Below are positions 35,380-48,260 of a stretch of DNA of 64,000 bases, one piece after another. Position numbers and translations under genes: made by a program. The stretch covers positions 560,001 through 624,000 of the forward strand of contig JAJEKV010000177.1 of the NCBI GenBank assembly GCA_021234155.1, read 5' to 3'. The stretch's first letter is position 1. Every line of letters begins with the position of its first letter. This DNA is from Isoetes taiwanensis. Lineage: Eukaryota; Streptophyta; Lycopodiopsida; Isoetales; Isoetaceae. Below the pieces are notes generated by a model. The model did no database searches. It was not told the DNA's origin and worked only from the letters and a program-made list of their open reading frames with translations.

Positions 35380-36150
35380 GTGGTTCTACCTCATGAAGTT
35401 CCGTGAGCATTGTTCGAGAAGCTCAACAAGGGCCTTGGTGGTCATTTCAAGGGACACCACCAAGAGACGCAAAATTCTTCTCGCTGCATTACGGGCCCAC
35501 GCCTTCAAAGAGTGCTCACGCCCGCTCAAGACGGTGACGCTTGCTGGTGGGACGCCCCACCCGCCTGCGGACGCCCGCCTTCCCATCGGCCGCCACGCCA
35601 CTCCCTTCAAAGAATGGGAATGGGACTTTGTGGGACCTATAGACTTCTCCTCGCACTCGCAGGTTCGAGCAAGCATTCCTTCCGTTCCTTCCAAATCGAC
35701 GTTTACCAAATGGCTGTTGTGCACTCTCCGTATTATTGGGGTCACCGCCGCACAGTCCCCATCAAATCATCACGCCGACTGCTGCCCTAATGGAGTCGTC
35801 GTCGCTGACCGAGGTGTCTATTTCATCAATCATCATACTATCAAAGAGTCGACCATTATCTCCCGATACATCATCACAAAAGCACATTCCGGCTATCTCA
35901 AGGCAATGGGGAAGTTGGCGTGAAAGCACCAACAAAACTCTGTCACCTCAAGAAAAATTCAGGACGCCCGCATGTAGAGATTAAGTGCATACAAAACTTC
36001 CATCGTTTGGGCCTACAATACTTGTTTCAAGATTGCTACGTCACACTCCTTTTAAATTGGTTTATGGTCGTGAAGCTCTCGCCCTTTGAATTCATTCTTC
36101 CAACACTCCGTTTCAACCCGCCACCGCTTAATCCACCAAAGTTCTCGTAA
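35380..36150 (+). pseudogene. Gypsy integrase fragment
   Basis: Overlapping frames carry the HHCC zinc-binding region (GGHFKGHHQETQ... near 35440), then WEWDFVGPID (about 35616-35645), the integrase core start, and near 36050-36075 a FKLVYGREA-like block in shifted frame. The segment inserts the cDNA into the genome. Frames change at least three times. Confidence 0.65.
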
Positions 36151-36489
36151 AGAACGTGGTCTACCACACTAGAAATAACAGTTGGATGAACTCGGCGATG
36201 CTTATATCTGTTCTCATGGGACAAATGGTAAAAATCTTTACATGACAAACGCTTGAAGACAAAAAACATTCAAACAAGGAGATTTGGTTCTTCTTTATGA
36301 TTCCGTGTACAAAATTTTCCTAAACTCAATGCCATTATTTTATCCTTCTTTATCAAATTGTTGTTCAAGTGGTTAACCAAGTGTTTTCCAACCTCCATCT
36401 AACTAGATGGCAATCTATCACCTATCAGTTAAATGGCTCTCGGGCCTCAAAGCGCCTTTCTATCACAGAAAGTGAACATCCAAACACAG

Positions 36490-39400
36490 ACAAGAAACTA
36501 AACACCACAGAAAGTGATCAAGTAGATTATAGGGACAGAGATTTTATAAATGCGGGCACTCCCGCGTGGCACCGCCTATATACAAAACGGGCCTGTGAGC
36601 CCTATCTATCAAGTCCTTAAGAGGGAAAACCCTCTACCCGAGTCTGAGCGCAGGTGATGCGGAGGAGATGGTAGAGGTTCCTCGGGCCTCCGGATCCCGG
36701 GCTGGCAGTGTAAAACCACCTCCATCCGTTGCTGGACCTCGGGTCGGATGTTCAGCCATCCCGCACACTGTACCGTCCATGCAATGCTACCAGATCCAGA
36801 TAATTCATCTTACAAGTGATCCACTCCCATAGCCTGGCTTGCATGGTGCAATCTTCAGCGAAACCATAATCAGCCACGATCGGATGCCTCTGCTTCCACC
36901 TGGCCCCGCCCTTATAGCCAAATCGAGGAACTCTTGTCGACAAAGTGGACTAATCACACAAATCGCCAACGTGTTTGGTAATGTACAATGCTTAAAGGAG
37001 AATCTGTTCTCCTACCATCTAGCAATGGTACCTTTCCGACATTTTACCGATATCCCCACTTCGGTTGCTGTGATTGAATGCCATCTTTCCAAGCTCACGA
37101 ATATTAAAATGGATGTGTCCCTGCCATCCACATCCGTACCCTTTCACGCCCTATCCTCACCGCTCATTGCTTCTCCCGCTTTTGGGACTTAGCCAAATTT
37201 TGCCTCTCAATCCTCTTCGTGATCTTTGACACCGTGCATCTCAACGGTTCCCTGCTTCAGACTTTCATACCTCGCCTCCAGCGTACTCTAAACAAACCTG
37301 CCTCCGCTTATCCTCCGGCTCGACTTCTCGCCTTCCGCCTTGAGAGATCTCTTTCGCTCCGCAGACATCCCTTTCCTATGGCTGCTGCCTTAACATTTTT
37401 CAGCACTTCAAGCTAACGCTCCCAAGGATCCGCCCTTCCTCCTCAGAGATCCTTCACTTCCTGGAAATTTCTTGTTGGCCCCACAAAGAAGTCGCCTTTA
37501 ACGACACCTGGCCATGAATTTTCTCAATGAACTCCAACTCGCCTCCCACGTTAGCCTTTCACGCCAATATTGGCCTGCAGGGTACACCACCAATCGCGGC
37601 CCATGGGCACCATCAGGGCTCTCATTGACTCAACACTTAGATTGAGGTATTTCATATTCCCTGCACACTTTGTGTATCATGGTCCTATACAGGATATTGA
37701 TCAAGGTAGTTTACGCAGACCATTATCACTAATGTCCATCGTCTTTAACACATCGTGTGCCTCATGAGACCTTAGGGAAATTTTTGTGGCGCAATTTCAG
37801 TATTCTATCAAGAACACCTATTGTACAAGCCTTTCTATAACCTATCCCCATCACATACACTCTAAGCACCATATAGATTGGGTCATTCTCAAATGATGTT
37901 CATCGCCTTCCTGAAATGGACTGCCTGTACCATCGATTGCTCGGAGGCACTTCAAGCCTCATCCGGGGCCATTACTCTCCCACACCACCAAATTTTATAC
38001 TCCACCGCCTCCTCAATCACCGTTGGCACATCACGCCCATCTGTCATGACCATACCACACCTGTCACCGCCTTCCTCTCCTCCGCCATACACCATCCACT
38101 CACACCATTTTCACAACCTCCCACACCAGTAACACCAGCCCGCACCACCACACAACACCCTAAGAATTGTCGTCAGACGTAAGACGCCAGGATGCCCGTC
38201 ACGCATTAAGTTGGCTACAGAATCCCAAGACCTTTTATGAGGGGTCTAACCTGCACTCGAGGTCGATGTCAGACACTAAGACCTCTGTCGCAACCGCCTA
38301 AGTTGCAACTTTGAGGCTACAACTTCAAGACAAGCATGAAGCTCTCTTACAGCCCATGCATCTCAAGAGTACACAAGCTCAAGTCACCAATCCGCAACTA
38401 ATTCACGAGCATAATAAGTCTCCAAAGTTGCTCTCGAAAATTTCAAGGATGAAGATATTGCTAAACTCAATGCCTTGTACTGAATCAGTGTGAAAACTGC
38501 ACTCAAGTTCAAAATCTTCACCGAGACTAAGTTGCCTCCTGACGCTCCAAGCCTTCTGGCCACTGCACCCTCCGCATCACCTCCCCTTCAAGATCACCAT
38601 GTAGGTGCAAATGTAAAATACCGATGACGCTGAGATTGCCGTGGCTCGGCCCCAATACACCGGAAATCTTCCTCCTGTAGCCAACCTCAAGCTGGTCCGT
38701 GACTACCCTACCAGTGCAAGGAAAACAGGATCCGGATCCCAACAACAAATGTTGAAGCTGGGCCCATGATGAGGCTCAAACCAAACCCCAGACGCCCACT
38801 CCACCCCTGCACGCGACTCCCACCTCCCTCCATATGATGTAATGCTCGACGCCACCTTTCAAAAAGTGGGTATCATCGCACTGGCGGCCTCCGTGATATC
38901 CCAATCGAAAGCAAAGGTTGGATTTTTCCCTTGACGGCTGCAACCTCCATTGAAGACAAGGCCAGCCGTGCCCTCCTTGTTGTTGTCTTGATCCCATACA
39001 CCGTACTAACCCAGACTTTCTCACTTCCTTCCGTGGACACCCTAGTTTATATCTTTCATGATTTCTATCCGGGTGATACATGTGGAAAACCAAGTACGGC
39101 CATGCCACTTCTGTGCACCCCATCAAGAATGGTACCAGATAATAACCATATCTTGCGATCCGCCACTCAAAACTTTCACTGAGGAAGAAGGCCCGAAATA
39201 AGCAATCATTTATCTCCAGCGCTGCAAATAAATTAGGTGCCATCCGGGACATCCCAAGATCCGGAAGGTTCATGCGCACCGCAAGGTTAACCGCCATGTG
39301 CCTCGCTGGATAGCAAGACGGCCCTGCTGTGATGGATAGCTCTCCGTCAACTCTCGTACCGCTTCTCTTTGGGATCACGGTGTCGTGTACCTGATCCATC

Positions 39401-40087
39401 TTGTCACCAATCGGAGATCGTCAAGCAAACCCACGCCTACCGCATGAAGTTCCTCCCTATGCTTCGCTGGGTGTACCCCCTGTAGTCTCGCACTTCGATT
39501 ACGCCTTCCTTTTGGACAAAGGCCGCGGATGGTCATGCAGCCGACACCACCACCCCGACCATCTCCGGTGGATCCACGTCGGTTCCCTGCTGATCACATT
39601 GGGAAGAAGGTGCTACTCCCAATACCACCACCAATTGATCTACATTGCTAATGAGCGATATTGGCAAAGAAAGCCCGCTGATGCGCTCATGGTTTCAACA
39701 CTTCTCGCACCTCCACCTCACCGATCCTTCCTCCATCTCTCAAGTGTGTGCTTTATGCCTTTGCCTCCTCAAAATGCATTTTGTCAAGCCCTAAATCTAA
39801 GTAAATACCTTTCAACGTAATCCAAATGCCGGGCCACGGCCTTGGCCTCGTACATGTTCCTCATGGGAGGCCGTGACATTTCTTCTGCATCACTTCCGCA
39901 CTTGAAGACATGGCACGCCTCGCTTTATTGATGCTGGGATCCCGCCTGGGCCAAGACACACCTCAAGCTCAATCACGCCAAGATCTCATCACTGGGGCAC
40001 TACACTGGGGCCTGGCCTCACCCTGAGGATCACTTTACTGATGGCCTCCCCGCGCCCAAACGCCTTCCTCCTTTCTTTCACTCCGGG
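36490..40087. other. Unexplained 3.6-kb region between integrase and 3' LTR
   Basis: Proline-, serine- and threonine-rich plus-strand frames and an open 207-codon antisense frame (39399-38776) lie here. No domain is recognised. It could be an extra 3' coding region like those of some plant gypsy lineages, or a second decayed insertion. Confidence 0.4.
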
Positions 40088-40640
40088 AGTGTCGCTTGGT
40101 GGGGAGTATCTGCGCCCTCCTTACGACTATTCATGCATCAGTCAGCTCAAAGATCCTCAACAACCACGGGTCGACATCCAAGCCTCCACACAAGACTACA
40201 AAGCACGTACTAAAGCTCACACAACAAGAGGCGCCCATAAAGTGACGGCCCGCCACCGCCCGCCGGGCCAGCGTGATTCTAGGCACCTTCCAAGCAGGCA
40301 CCCGCCTGGGCCCTCAAGAACTGCCCTCCTCCCGTGAGCCACCCCAGACTGCCAGAGTAAGTCTATATTGGGCCCAAGGGCTTGTAATTATATGAAGGGC
40401 AAGGAGTAGAGTTAGCTCATGCCTTTAGATGAGTTTGAGTCCTGTCTCCTTCAGCTTTCTCTCCTTCACAGAGCTCATGTACTTCATCATTGATACTGCG
40501 GAAGCTTATCATCTTCTCTCATTTGTTCTCCGTTTCCTCTTTTCTTCCTCTTCAAAGAAATCCCGCCAGTGACATGGTCCCGACTCCTGCTAGGATCCAC
40601 GGCCCGCTGCAGGCCGTCTCCGTGAGTCTCCTAAACCAAT
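40088..40640 (+). repeat. 3' LTR of the gypsy element
   Basis: Direct, diverged copy of the 5' LTR with the same block order. Confidence 0.7.
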
Positions 40641-41690
40641 TCTCAAACACAAGGAATTTTATTTATCTACATTAATGATCATGTATTGCGACAAAACAAA
40701 CAAAAATCAAACTCAATTTGAACTAAACTTTAATTTGACCAAGAAGTTTCAACCAATATCAGAATCTAAAAGCAATCAAGAATTCCATGGGAAATTTTTT
40801 CAACGGGAGTAAAGTTCTAATTTTGTTATTTTTAAGTATGAAGTTGTCTCGATTCGACCCACCGGTATTCATTCTTGTGAAGGATAAACTTTTATTTTCA
40901 AAGGGTGTAGAGGAAGTAGTTTTGGCTCAAATAAGTCATATTCAATGTCTCCTCTTGGGTCAAGTAATGATTTGCTGAAGCAGCCTGAATGCATCCTGTA
41001 TCTAAATTAGAATGTTAACCGCTCAGAAATTGCTTCATATTCTAATCATCTCAAAGCCTGAATTCCTCTCTAATCGAAGCTAAGGATCCCCAAAAGTGTA
41101 TGAGCAAAAACATTTGACAACTCTGGTGAGGATCCTGCCAAATAATCAATGACTCATGTGCTTCCCGTTGCTGCTTCTAGCGCTTTCAGTTAATGATATA
41201 TACAATACTTTTAAGCGCTTGATTAAAGTGCCACAAAGCCAAGAAACCATTATTTTTTGGGTTTTGAAGCATGTATTTTGAGCTAGCCGCACGAGGTTGT
41301 CCTGAAGGACATCGAATGGTATCTCGGCAATGCATTCTACCAAAACATTAGAAGGGTAAAAAGAAATCAGATAAAACCCAAAATGAAGATTTGGGCCTTA
41401 AACACCCAAAATATGTACTTATGCTTCTAGTATCTCTCGCTACTGTATGCAAACTTAAAACACCGTGTGCCATGAACACAAGAATGATTTCCGCTCTGCC
41501 GTGCATGCCTAGGGAACGTAAGATCAAGGTCGGTCTCAGCCTCCTTTGTCATGCCATTTTCTTCATGCTGGTTTCTTTCCCAATGCCAAACCATTTGCCA
41601 TCATGACAAAACAACGATATGCTATATAGTTATACAAGCACTGGGCGAAAACATGACTCATGCCCAATTTCTTGTCTAGAAGTACACTTG
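40641..41690. other. AT-rich spacer, no gene seen
   Basis: Short frames on both strands without motifs or clear splice structure. Confidence 0.4.
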
Positions 41691-41699
41691 GCAACCACT

Positions 41700-44316
41700 A
41701 AGCATCAAATCACAAATCTATGAGTAGGGACAAAATTATAAAGGAATTCGTAGATAAAGATGCAAGGACTGGTGCTTTCTGATTTTAGCTCTGGTATTCT
41801 CAACAAGCCGCAAAAATAATACATTATTGTGCTTATAGTAAAATGCTATCAATTCTAGATAAATCAATGGCACTAAAGATCCCACCAAAATAAATCAAGT
41901 TAGACCAGAAACATGGACCCCATGAGGAAGAGGGAACAACAACTACTTGAATCATCCCAAATACAAAGCCTTCTCGAACCAATTTGTTGACCAATTTTTG
42001 AAGATCACGCCTTGAGTGATCCGCCGCCATACGTGAAAATGTGCTTCTTTTGGAGTTCCAACATGGTCACAAAGAATGATCCATTTACTCAGTGCATTCC
42101 ATAAGGTGGATCCCAAGAGGATTTGGAGTTGAGAAAATCATGAGGTGGTCTAACTTGTACACCACCAAGCTTGAAAGGCAATGCTTAAACCATGATAAGC
42201 AAAGCTCTAGAAAAAAGAACTATGCCTAAAACAGTAATGCTGAGAATACAATATGAAGGATACATGGAAACACATCAAACAAATATATCTCGCTACAGGC
42301 ATTGTATATAGAAAACAACGCCTTCCATATTGTGGGCGTAGCTCAGTGCCCGCATAATATAATGAGCCTATCATCAATGCAAACCAGAAACATCCTTCCT
42401 ATGTTGTATATGTACACAATTTTCTTTAAAATTACGCAAACAAGAACATCCTTTCCTAAACAAATATAAACGGAAGAAACTATTCCAATGACCTCAATAT
42501 AGATATTCGGCTTTACCAATAGAAGCACTGCTCAAGAAGCTTGAAATCTAACCTGTCTAACTTCTCCATACCCCGAGGCTGGCCAGCGGAAGATGCTGCG
42601 CAAGCCAAAGCAAGATCCCATGCCACAAACGTACTCAAAAGAACTTGTTTCGTGTCTAGACTCCTTAAGAGAATCCGCAACATGACATACATCACAAAGA
42701 GAATAAAAGCAGACACAAATGCAACACAAAAATCCGTGGTTTATTAGAACTCCAAATTACGGTTTTCATATAAAAAGGAGAGACATGAATAGGATTCATA
42801 TAAAATATCTTGCTCTAGGTATGTGCAAAATGGTTTGTCCCTCTTTGTAGCAGCCCAATCACAAACCTATGAGATGGAAATTGAAAGTGAATTGTAGATA
42901 AAGATGCATAGATCATAAGCGGGATTTTAGCTCAGATTTCAACAATGCCCGTGAAATAACAATACATTATTGAAGTTTAGAAACGTTATTGACCTAGATA
43001 AACTAAATGGCAATTGAAGGATTCCGCACCAAATAAAACCCGGGTTAAATCTAGAAACATGGACTTATTGGTAAGAGAGTCAAAACAACTACTTGAATCA
43101 TCCCAAATACAAAGCCTTTTAATGACCAATTTGTTTAATTAATTTGTTGAAGATTACCAGTGATCCGGCTATGAATATAGCATGTGAAAATGTGTTTTCT
43201 GAGCACCTACCATGGCTGCTAAAGAATGATCCATTTCACTGTGGTAACGCATAAGGTGATCCTAAGAGGATTTGGAGTTGGAGAACAACTCCGATGGTGC
43301 GGTCTAACTTGTATACACACCACCGTTTTAGCAATGCTTAAACTCATGATAAAGCTTGTGAAAAGAAGCTTTTCATGCCTAAACAAAGAAATGTCGGAGA
43401 ATACAATATGAAGGATACATGGAATACATCAAACAATATATCTCTGTACAGGGCATTGTATAGAAAACAATGCCTCACTTCATATTGTGGCAAGAGCTCT
43501 ACATGCCTATATACATCAAAATAATATAACGGTCATCATCACTTGACTACCTATAGATAAAGCAAGAAACATCTGCAAGTCTATTGAAATATATTTGTGA
43601 ACTTAAGCTTCCTGAGCTAAGATGTTGAACGCGAATTTTCATGCTCTTGCAAAACATAGCCCCACTGACTTTGAGATGCATAAAGTTCCCATTAAATAGA
43701 ATGAGGCTAAGATGATGGACTTATCATTCTCAAACATAGCCCCGATATTTTTAAAAGCGAGTCCTCAGAGAAGACAGAAGTCTCTAAAAGCCACAAATGG
43801 TATATATTCAAGACTCTAATTCTTTGCACTGCCAATGCAACTAAACATCCTTCCTGGCGGTATATGTACACAATTTCTTTTAAATTAACATGCAAATGCA
43901 AACAAGAACATCTCTTCGCTAAAATATAAACGTCCTAACATGGAACTATTCCAAATGACCATAAACATTCGCTTGTACCTTAAGAGAGAGAAGCATCAAC
44001 AACAAGCCTTTGAAATCTAACCTGTCTAACTTCTCCATACTCCGAGTTAGCTGTTGAAGATGTCACAAAGCATGATCCTATGCCACAACGTGACGGAAGA
44101 ATTTGCCTTTCCTTTCCGTCAGGTCTAGACTTCCCAGAATCTATCACAAAAGAGAGAACAAAAAGGGTATTAATAAATGCAGTTGCCACAAACCGTAGGT
44201 TTGATAACTGGCAATTACGGCTTTATAAAAAGTGGAGAGATAAGGAATTGATCATATAAAACATTCCTGCTCTAGGCATGTAAATGGTTTGTCCTCTTTG
44301 TAGCACCCCAAGAATC
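41700..44316. repeat. Large tandem duplication (about 1.15 and 1.46 kb)
   Basis: The first unit (41700-42850) and the second (42851-44316) share the order AATCACAAA(T/C)CTATGAG, GATAAAGATGCA, TTGAATCATCCCAAATACAAAGCC, GAATGATCCATTT, CATCCTTCCT...GTATATGTACACAAT and CTAACTTCTCCATAC. The second carries about 300 extra bases near 43530-43840. On the minus strand, both encode a short GEVRQVRFQ peptide near their right ends, perhaps a relic exon. No complete gene is visible. Confidence 0.75.
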
Positions 44317-45850
44317 ACGCTAACAAGTCAAATTTCATGCCGTAGCCAAACCTCGTGATGAGACAAAATAAAACTTTGCACTAATTGTCTCGCCCCATTT
44401 GCAAAACAACAGGGAAGAAACATCACCACCAGATCCTAGATACAACCGCTCAAATCAAAGCTTCATAATGATCATTCCACGCGAAATGTAAAATAATCGT
44501 GAGCTCCAAACGATTTTCCAATGCTATTCGGGAGAATAGAACGGTAACATCTAGCCCGATAAATCTAACTCTTTTCTATATAGCCATAAGCAATTTATCG
44601 CCCTCGCCGGTTCTTATTCATCGATTGAGCCGCCAGCTACCCGGCCCGTAACATCCTTGATCCACAACGAATCGACTGCATTTATGTTGTGGAACAAAGT
44701 GGTTTTTATAGCTATCAATATATATACTCTATATTCCAAAGATATACCAGAGAACTTGTATAAAACCCATATAACGTAGGGTTTGCTCTAGGGCAACCCA
44801 AAAATAGAGACATGTAGTTCTTAATAAAAATCAAAATCACCATGTTGTTTTTGCAATCACATTAGAACGTAGCCATGCCGCATTAATCATGGACGGTAAA
44901 GGCATTTATGCATTAGTCGTGGTCATGTCGGAACATGTGCAATGCATTTTGAGATGGATGGAAGATTATCTGGAGTTATTGCCCTGCCATGTCTAAATTA
45001 AATGCACTTTATAGATTTGTTTATTGATGGTCTGCAAATTATAGTACCGTGAATCTACCTCCTCAAAGATATATATAGCTCAAACTCTATTGAGTTGTCC
45101 TAATTAAACATAAGAAATGTGCCCGTAACATCAAAATTAGTCATGGAAGTGTAAGAAGGCACCATGTGGTGGCTAGTTTTTAGAGAGATCAGATGTCTCA
45201 GTTTGTAGTAAAAGGCAACCATAATCTGGACATTAAAGAGACAAACATCGATGCGAAGTGGATTTGATAGATTCAATACTATTTCTGTGTGTTGTTTATT
45301 GCACTTTGCTTTATTATATTGTATGTAAGCTTAATCAACTTAGTGGGAAATAGCTTACATTCAATTGCATCACACAGAATCTGCTAAGCTGCTTAGAAAT
45401 CCTTCCTGACAACAACCATGTCAACCCTTTGATACCGTCTCCATGTTTGAAAGCTTTTGATGCATACTCATAACATCCATCTTTTCTCCATTCTCCATGT
45501 GTTAGTTGTGTATGGGACCTGGGTTCGATAGTTCCTAAAAATTCCATTGGTTGAGGAAGGGTGTGACGAAAAAATGGTAAAGGGTTATTGTTGGAAAATT
45601 ATGAGCAAGAAAACATGGATGTATCTGCCCTTTATTTGAGCATGCGTTTATTTGAGCATTTAATATAAGACAAATTACTTAAAGTGTTATCCTCTAGATA
45701 TAACGAAGCAATGCAACACATGGGAAAGAGGTGCATGGGCACTTGTGCAAGCTTGTAAGATTAGACATAATTTACAATGAGGTCTAGGCACGATAAGCTT
45801 AAGTATATAAGCCAACATGTTACCAAGATATCATAGAAGCAATGCCCAGC

Positions 45851-46007
45851 TACTTTATCCACAACATGCTTTAAGGATGACAATAATATGAGTGAATGGT
45901 CAACATTATCAACTTGCTACAATTGCTTGTTCTTCTTTATCTACAATATGCTTTAAGGATGATAATAATATGAGTGAATGGTCAACAATATCAATTTGCT
46001 ACAATGG
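45851..46007. repeat. 82-bp tandem duplication
   Basis: CTTTATC(C/T)ACAA(C/T)ATGCTTTAAGG and the following GTGAATGGTCAACA occur twice. Confidence 0.8.
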
Positions 46008-46091
46008 ATTCTTCTGTAAATGCATATAGCACCACCTCCATCCAATGTTATGTTGTTCTATTCTCAGACTTGGAACTTCTTGTTGAAATCA

Positions 46092-46288
46092 TTCTAAGAC
46101 TCGCCAAAGGGTATCACTAAAGAGAATTAATGTAGACTTAGTTATATTCTCATCAACCACAACTTTGACAACATTGTTAAGTCTTGGATCTTCTTGTTCT
46201 AAGACTCGCCAAAGGGTATCACTAAAGGGTATTAGTGTAGCGTTAGTTATATTCTCATCAACAACAACTTTGACAACATTGTTAAGTG
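46092..46288. repeat. 105-bp tandem duplication
   Basis: TTCTAAGACTCGCCAAAGGG through ACATTGTTAAGT is present twice with few changes. Confidence 0.85.
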
Positions 46289-47532
46289 AATGTAGTACAA
46301 TATACTGGCAACATAGCTACAGAGTTGTCAATATTGAGGTGTTTCAATGTTTGCATGCAATGGTGAAACCACTTTCAGTGAAGGTATAGAATTATGTTTA
46401 CCAATACTAAAAGCAATATTGAACCACGTTTACCAATACTAAAAGAAATAGTTGTAGACTTTAAGGTTGTAACAGAGGAATGGTAAATATGCTTAGCAAA
46501 ATTACTTCAACATAGTAACGAAATTGTTTGTCTTTGCTCCTTTCAAGATATCTCAATGTCTATATATATGGTTCATATCATATTTGAATTCACCTCTGAA
46601 GGAGGTGATCTAGATAATATGTATACGATAAGCATAGCAATCATATACATATTGCCTCTTCCATATTGCATGTACATTATATAACTACCTACTTATTCTG
46701 CCATGACAATTCATATTTATCAAACATTTTTCAAATAGGAGCATGGTTTTCAAATAAGGGGAACATGTTCCAAGCCTAAATTATTTCATATTCTCAACTA
46801 AATCGTACAAAGACATATCAAATAGCAAATTCATTAGTTGAGAACTGCACCCAAAGTCTTGCGTTTTACATTATACAATCTGTGCCAAAATCATGAAAGA
46901 AACAACACAGTTAAAAGTTTTCCTCCTAGTTGTTGAATATGTAGCACAATAACAGGGGGTTTCTTTTGTATTTTTGTACGTTTTTTCCTATGGTTTTTAT
47001 ATGATTTGGTGGCCGTATTTTAGGGGGTGTACTAATGCGTACATCTAGAGTGCGCACTGTATTTTCATCTTCTAATTTCATATTCTCAATGGTTTAGACC
47101 CATGTTTGCATGATGCTTGTGCCATGCATTTTTTTTAATGGTCAAGATTGAGTCCTTGGGTCCTTAATCAAGGGCTCAGAATAAACACCCTATTTCATGG
47201 TCTATTTCCCTAGTGTATTTTAAACTAAACAAAGTCCATAGCTAGTGTAGATATCGAGCTCATGGGTTTTAGGGTTTTTATTCTCTGCTCTGCCGATTGC
47301 TTGGACCCCGACCCACACACGGAGCCAGGACTTGGATGCAAGCAGCAAGATTGGCCCCGAAAAAGGTATTGTTTTTTGAATTTGGAGCTAGGGATCGATA
47401 TTTTGGTCATTAACGATGCAGTAGGGATGCTCACCAGGGCGAAATCCGTGAGGTACATCTGAAACTTCTTATAAACCCATCAGCTAGGTCCATGCTTCGC
47501 TCACTCCATGCAAATGTTCATCCCGCTATACA

Positions 47533-47724
47533 ATGCAAGCTAAAGGGACCAAGGGATTTAATCTTGCTGCAATGGGCCACATACAGCAAGTATTGGCAAC
47601 CAATTCTACCGTGCTGTTTAAGGATGCAGGGATAAAGCTTTTGGGGCTTAAGGCCAAGCTTCCTAATCCAATTGGCCATGACTCAAAGAGGAAGAGAAGG
47701 CAGAAGCCGGACTTTGCTGCATGA
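47533..47724 (+). pseudogene. Possible exon of an unidentified gene
   Basis: The open frame encodes MQAKGTKGFNLAAMGHIQQV, then a KLLGLKAKLPNP segment and a basic tail (KRKRRQKPDFAA). The basic end looks like a nuclear signal. No family is recognised. It lies just upstream of, and in the same direction as, the transporter and cyclophilin fragments. Confidence 0.3.
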
Positions 47725-47848
47725 ATGGCATAACCTTTACAGTCTTAACCTTAGTATTGCTAATGGAAATTCGTGAAGATTGTCGTTAATGCTATTTTCC
47801 GGGCTTACAAATCTGACAGCAGATAGGCTTGTTCGGTGGGGGTGCAAT

Positions 47849-48091
47849 CCTGGAAATGCAGTACATATTTCCTATCCTCCAGTGGGGACCATCATACAAA
47901 CTTAGTGATTTCAAATCCGACCTTGTCTCCGGCCTCACCATTGCCAGCCTTGCAATTCCTCAGGTTCTTTTTCACTCATCAACTCTCACGTCATTTTAAT
48001 ACCTTGCTTTTATTTTATTTTCAGTTTCTCTTTTGCTTGCAGGGAATTGCCTATGCAAGACTCGCAAATTTGCGAGCGCTCCTTGGACTCT
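47849..48091 (+). pseudogene. Sulfate transporter fragment (two exons)
   Basis: Exon one (about 47849-47963) encodes LEMQYIFPILQWGPSYKLSD and then DLVSGLTIASLAIPQ, and ends CAG|GTTCTT. Exon two (48043-48091) begins after TTGCAG with GIAYARLANLRALLGL and ends at GTAAGT. This is the N-terminal signature of the plant SULTR family (SLC26 H+/sulfate cotransporters of the plasma or plastid membrane), around the first transmembrane helices. The rest of the roughly 650-residue protein is absent. The sequence runs directly into cyclophilin intron sequence within 170 bases. The preserved intron shows a DNA-level copy, not a retrocopy. Confidence 0.75.
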
Positions 48092-48260
48092 GTAAGTATG
48101 CTTGTGTAAGTATGCACGTTGGAAATTTTCTGATGTCTTATTTGGGTAGAGTAGATTTAATGTTGTGCAAATTCTAATGGGCATGGAAATTACCGTAAGA
48201 ACCTTGCGGTTTTAACAAAGCGATGGACGACATAAAATGATTTGGGAATTGTGTTTGCAG

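Larger units (their letters stand above)
29217..40640 (+). mobile_element. Ty3/gypsy-type LTR retrotransposon
   Basis: Diverged direct repeats (about 29217-29785 and 40088-40640) bracket an 11.4-kb element. The pol order is RT, RNase H, integrase, as in Ty3/gypsy. The gag region contains a tandem duplication of about 1 kb, and 3.6 kb of unexplained sequence lies between integrase and the 3' LTR. Reading frames are heavily broken. The age is considerable, judging from LTR divergence, although consensus error also inflates it. Confidence 0.8.
44317..46900. other. AT-rich sequence with small tandem duplications
   Basis: No gene is recognised. Two local tandem duplications are listed separately. 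Confidence 0.4.

Noticed and set aside
38776-39399. Antisense frame of 207 codons
   Set aside because: It lies opposite the retrotransposon, shows no domain, and is probably a GC-rich shadow frame. Kept only as a note on the 3' region.
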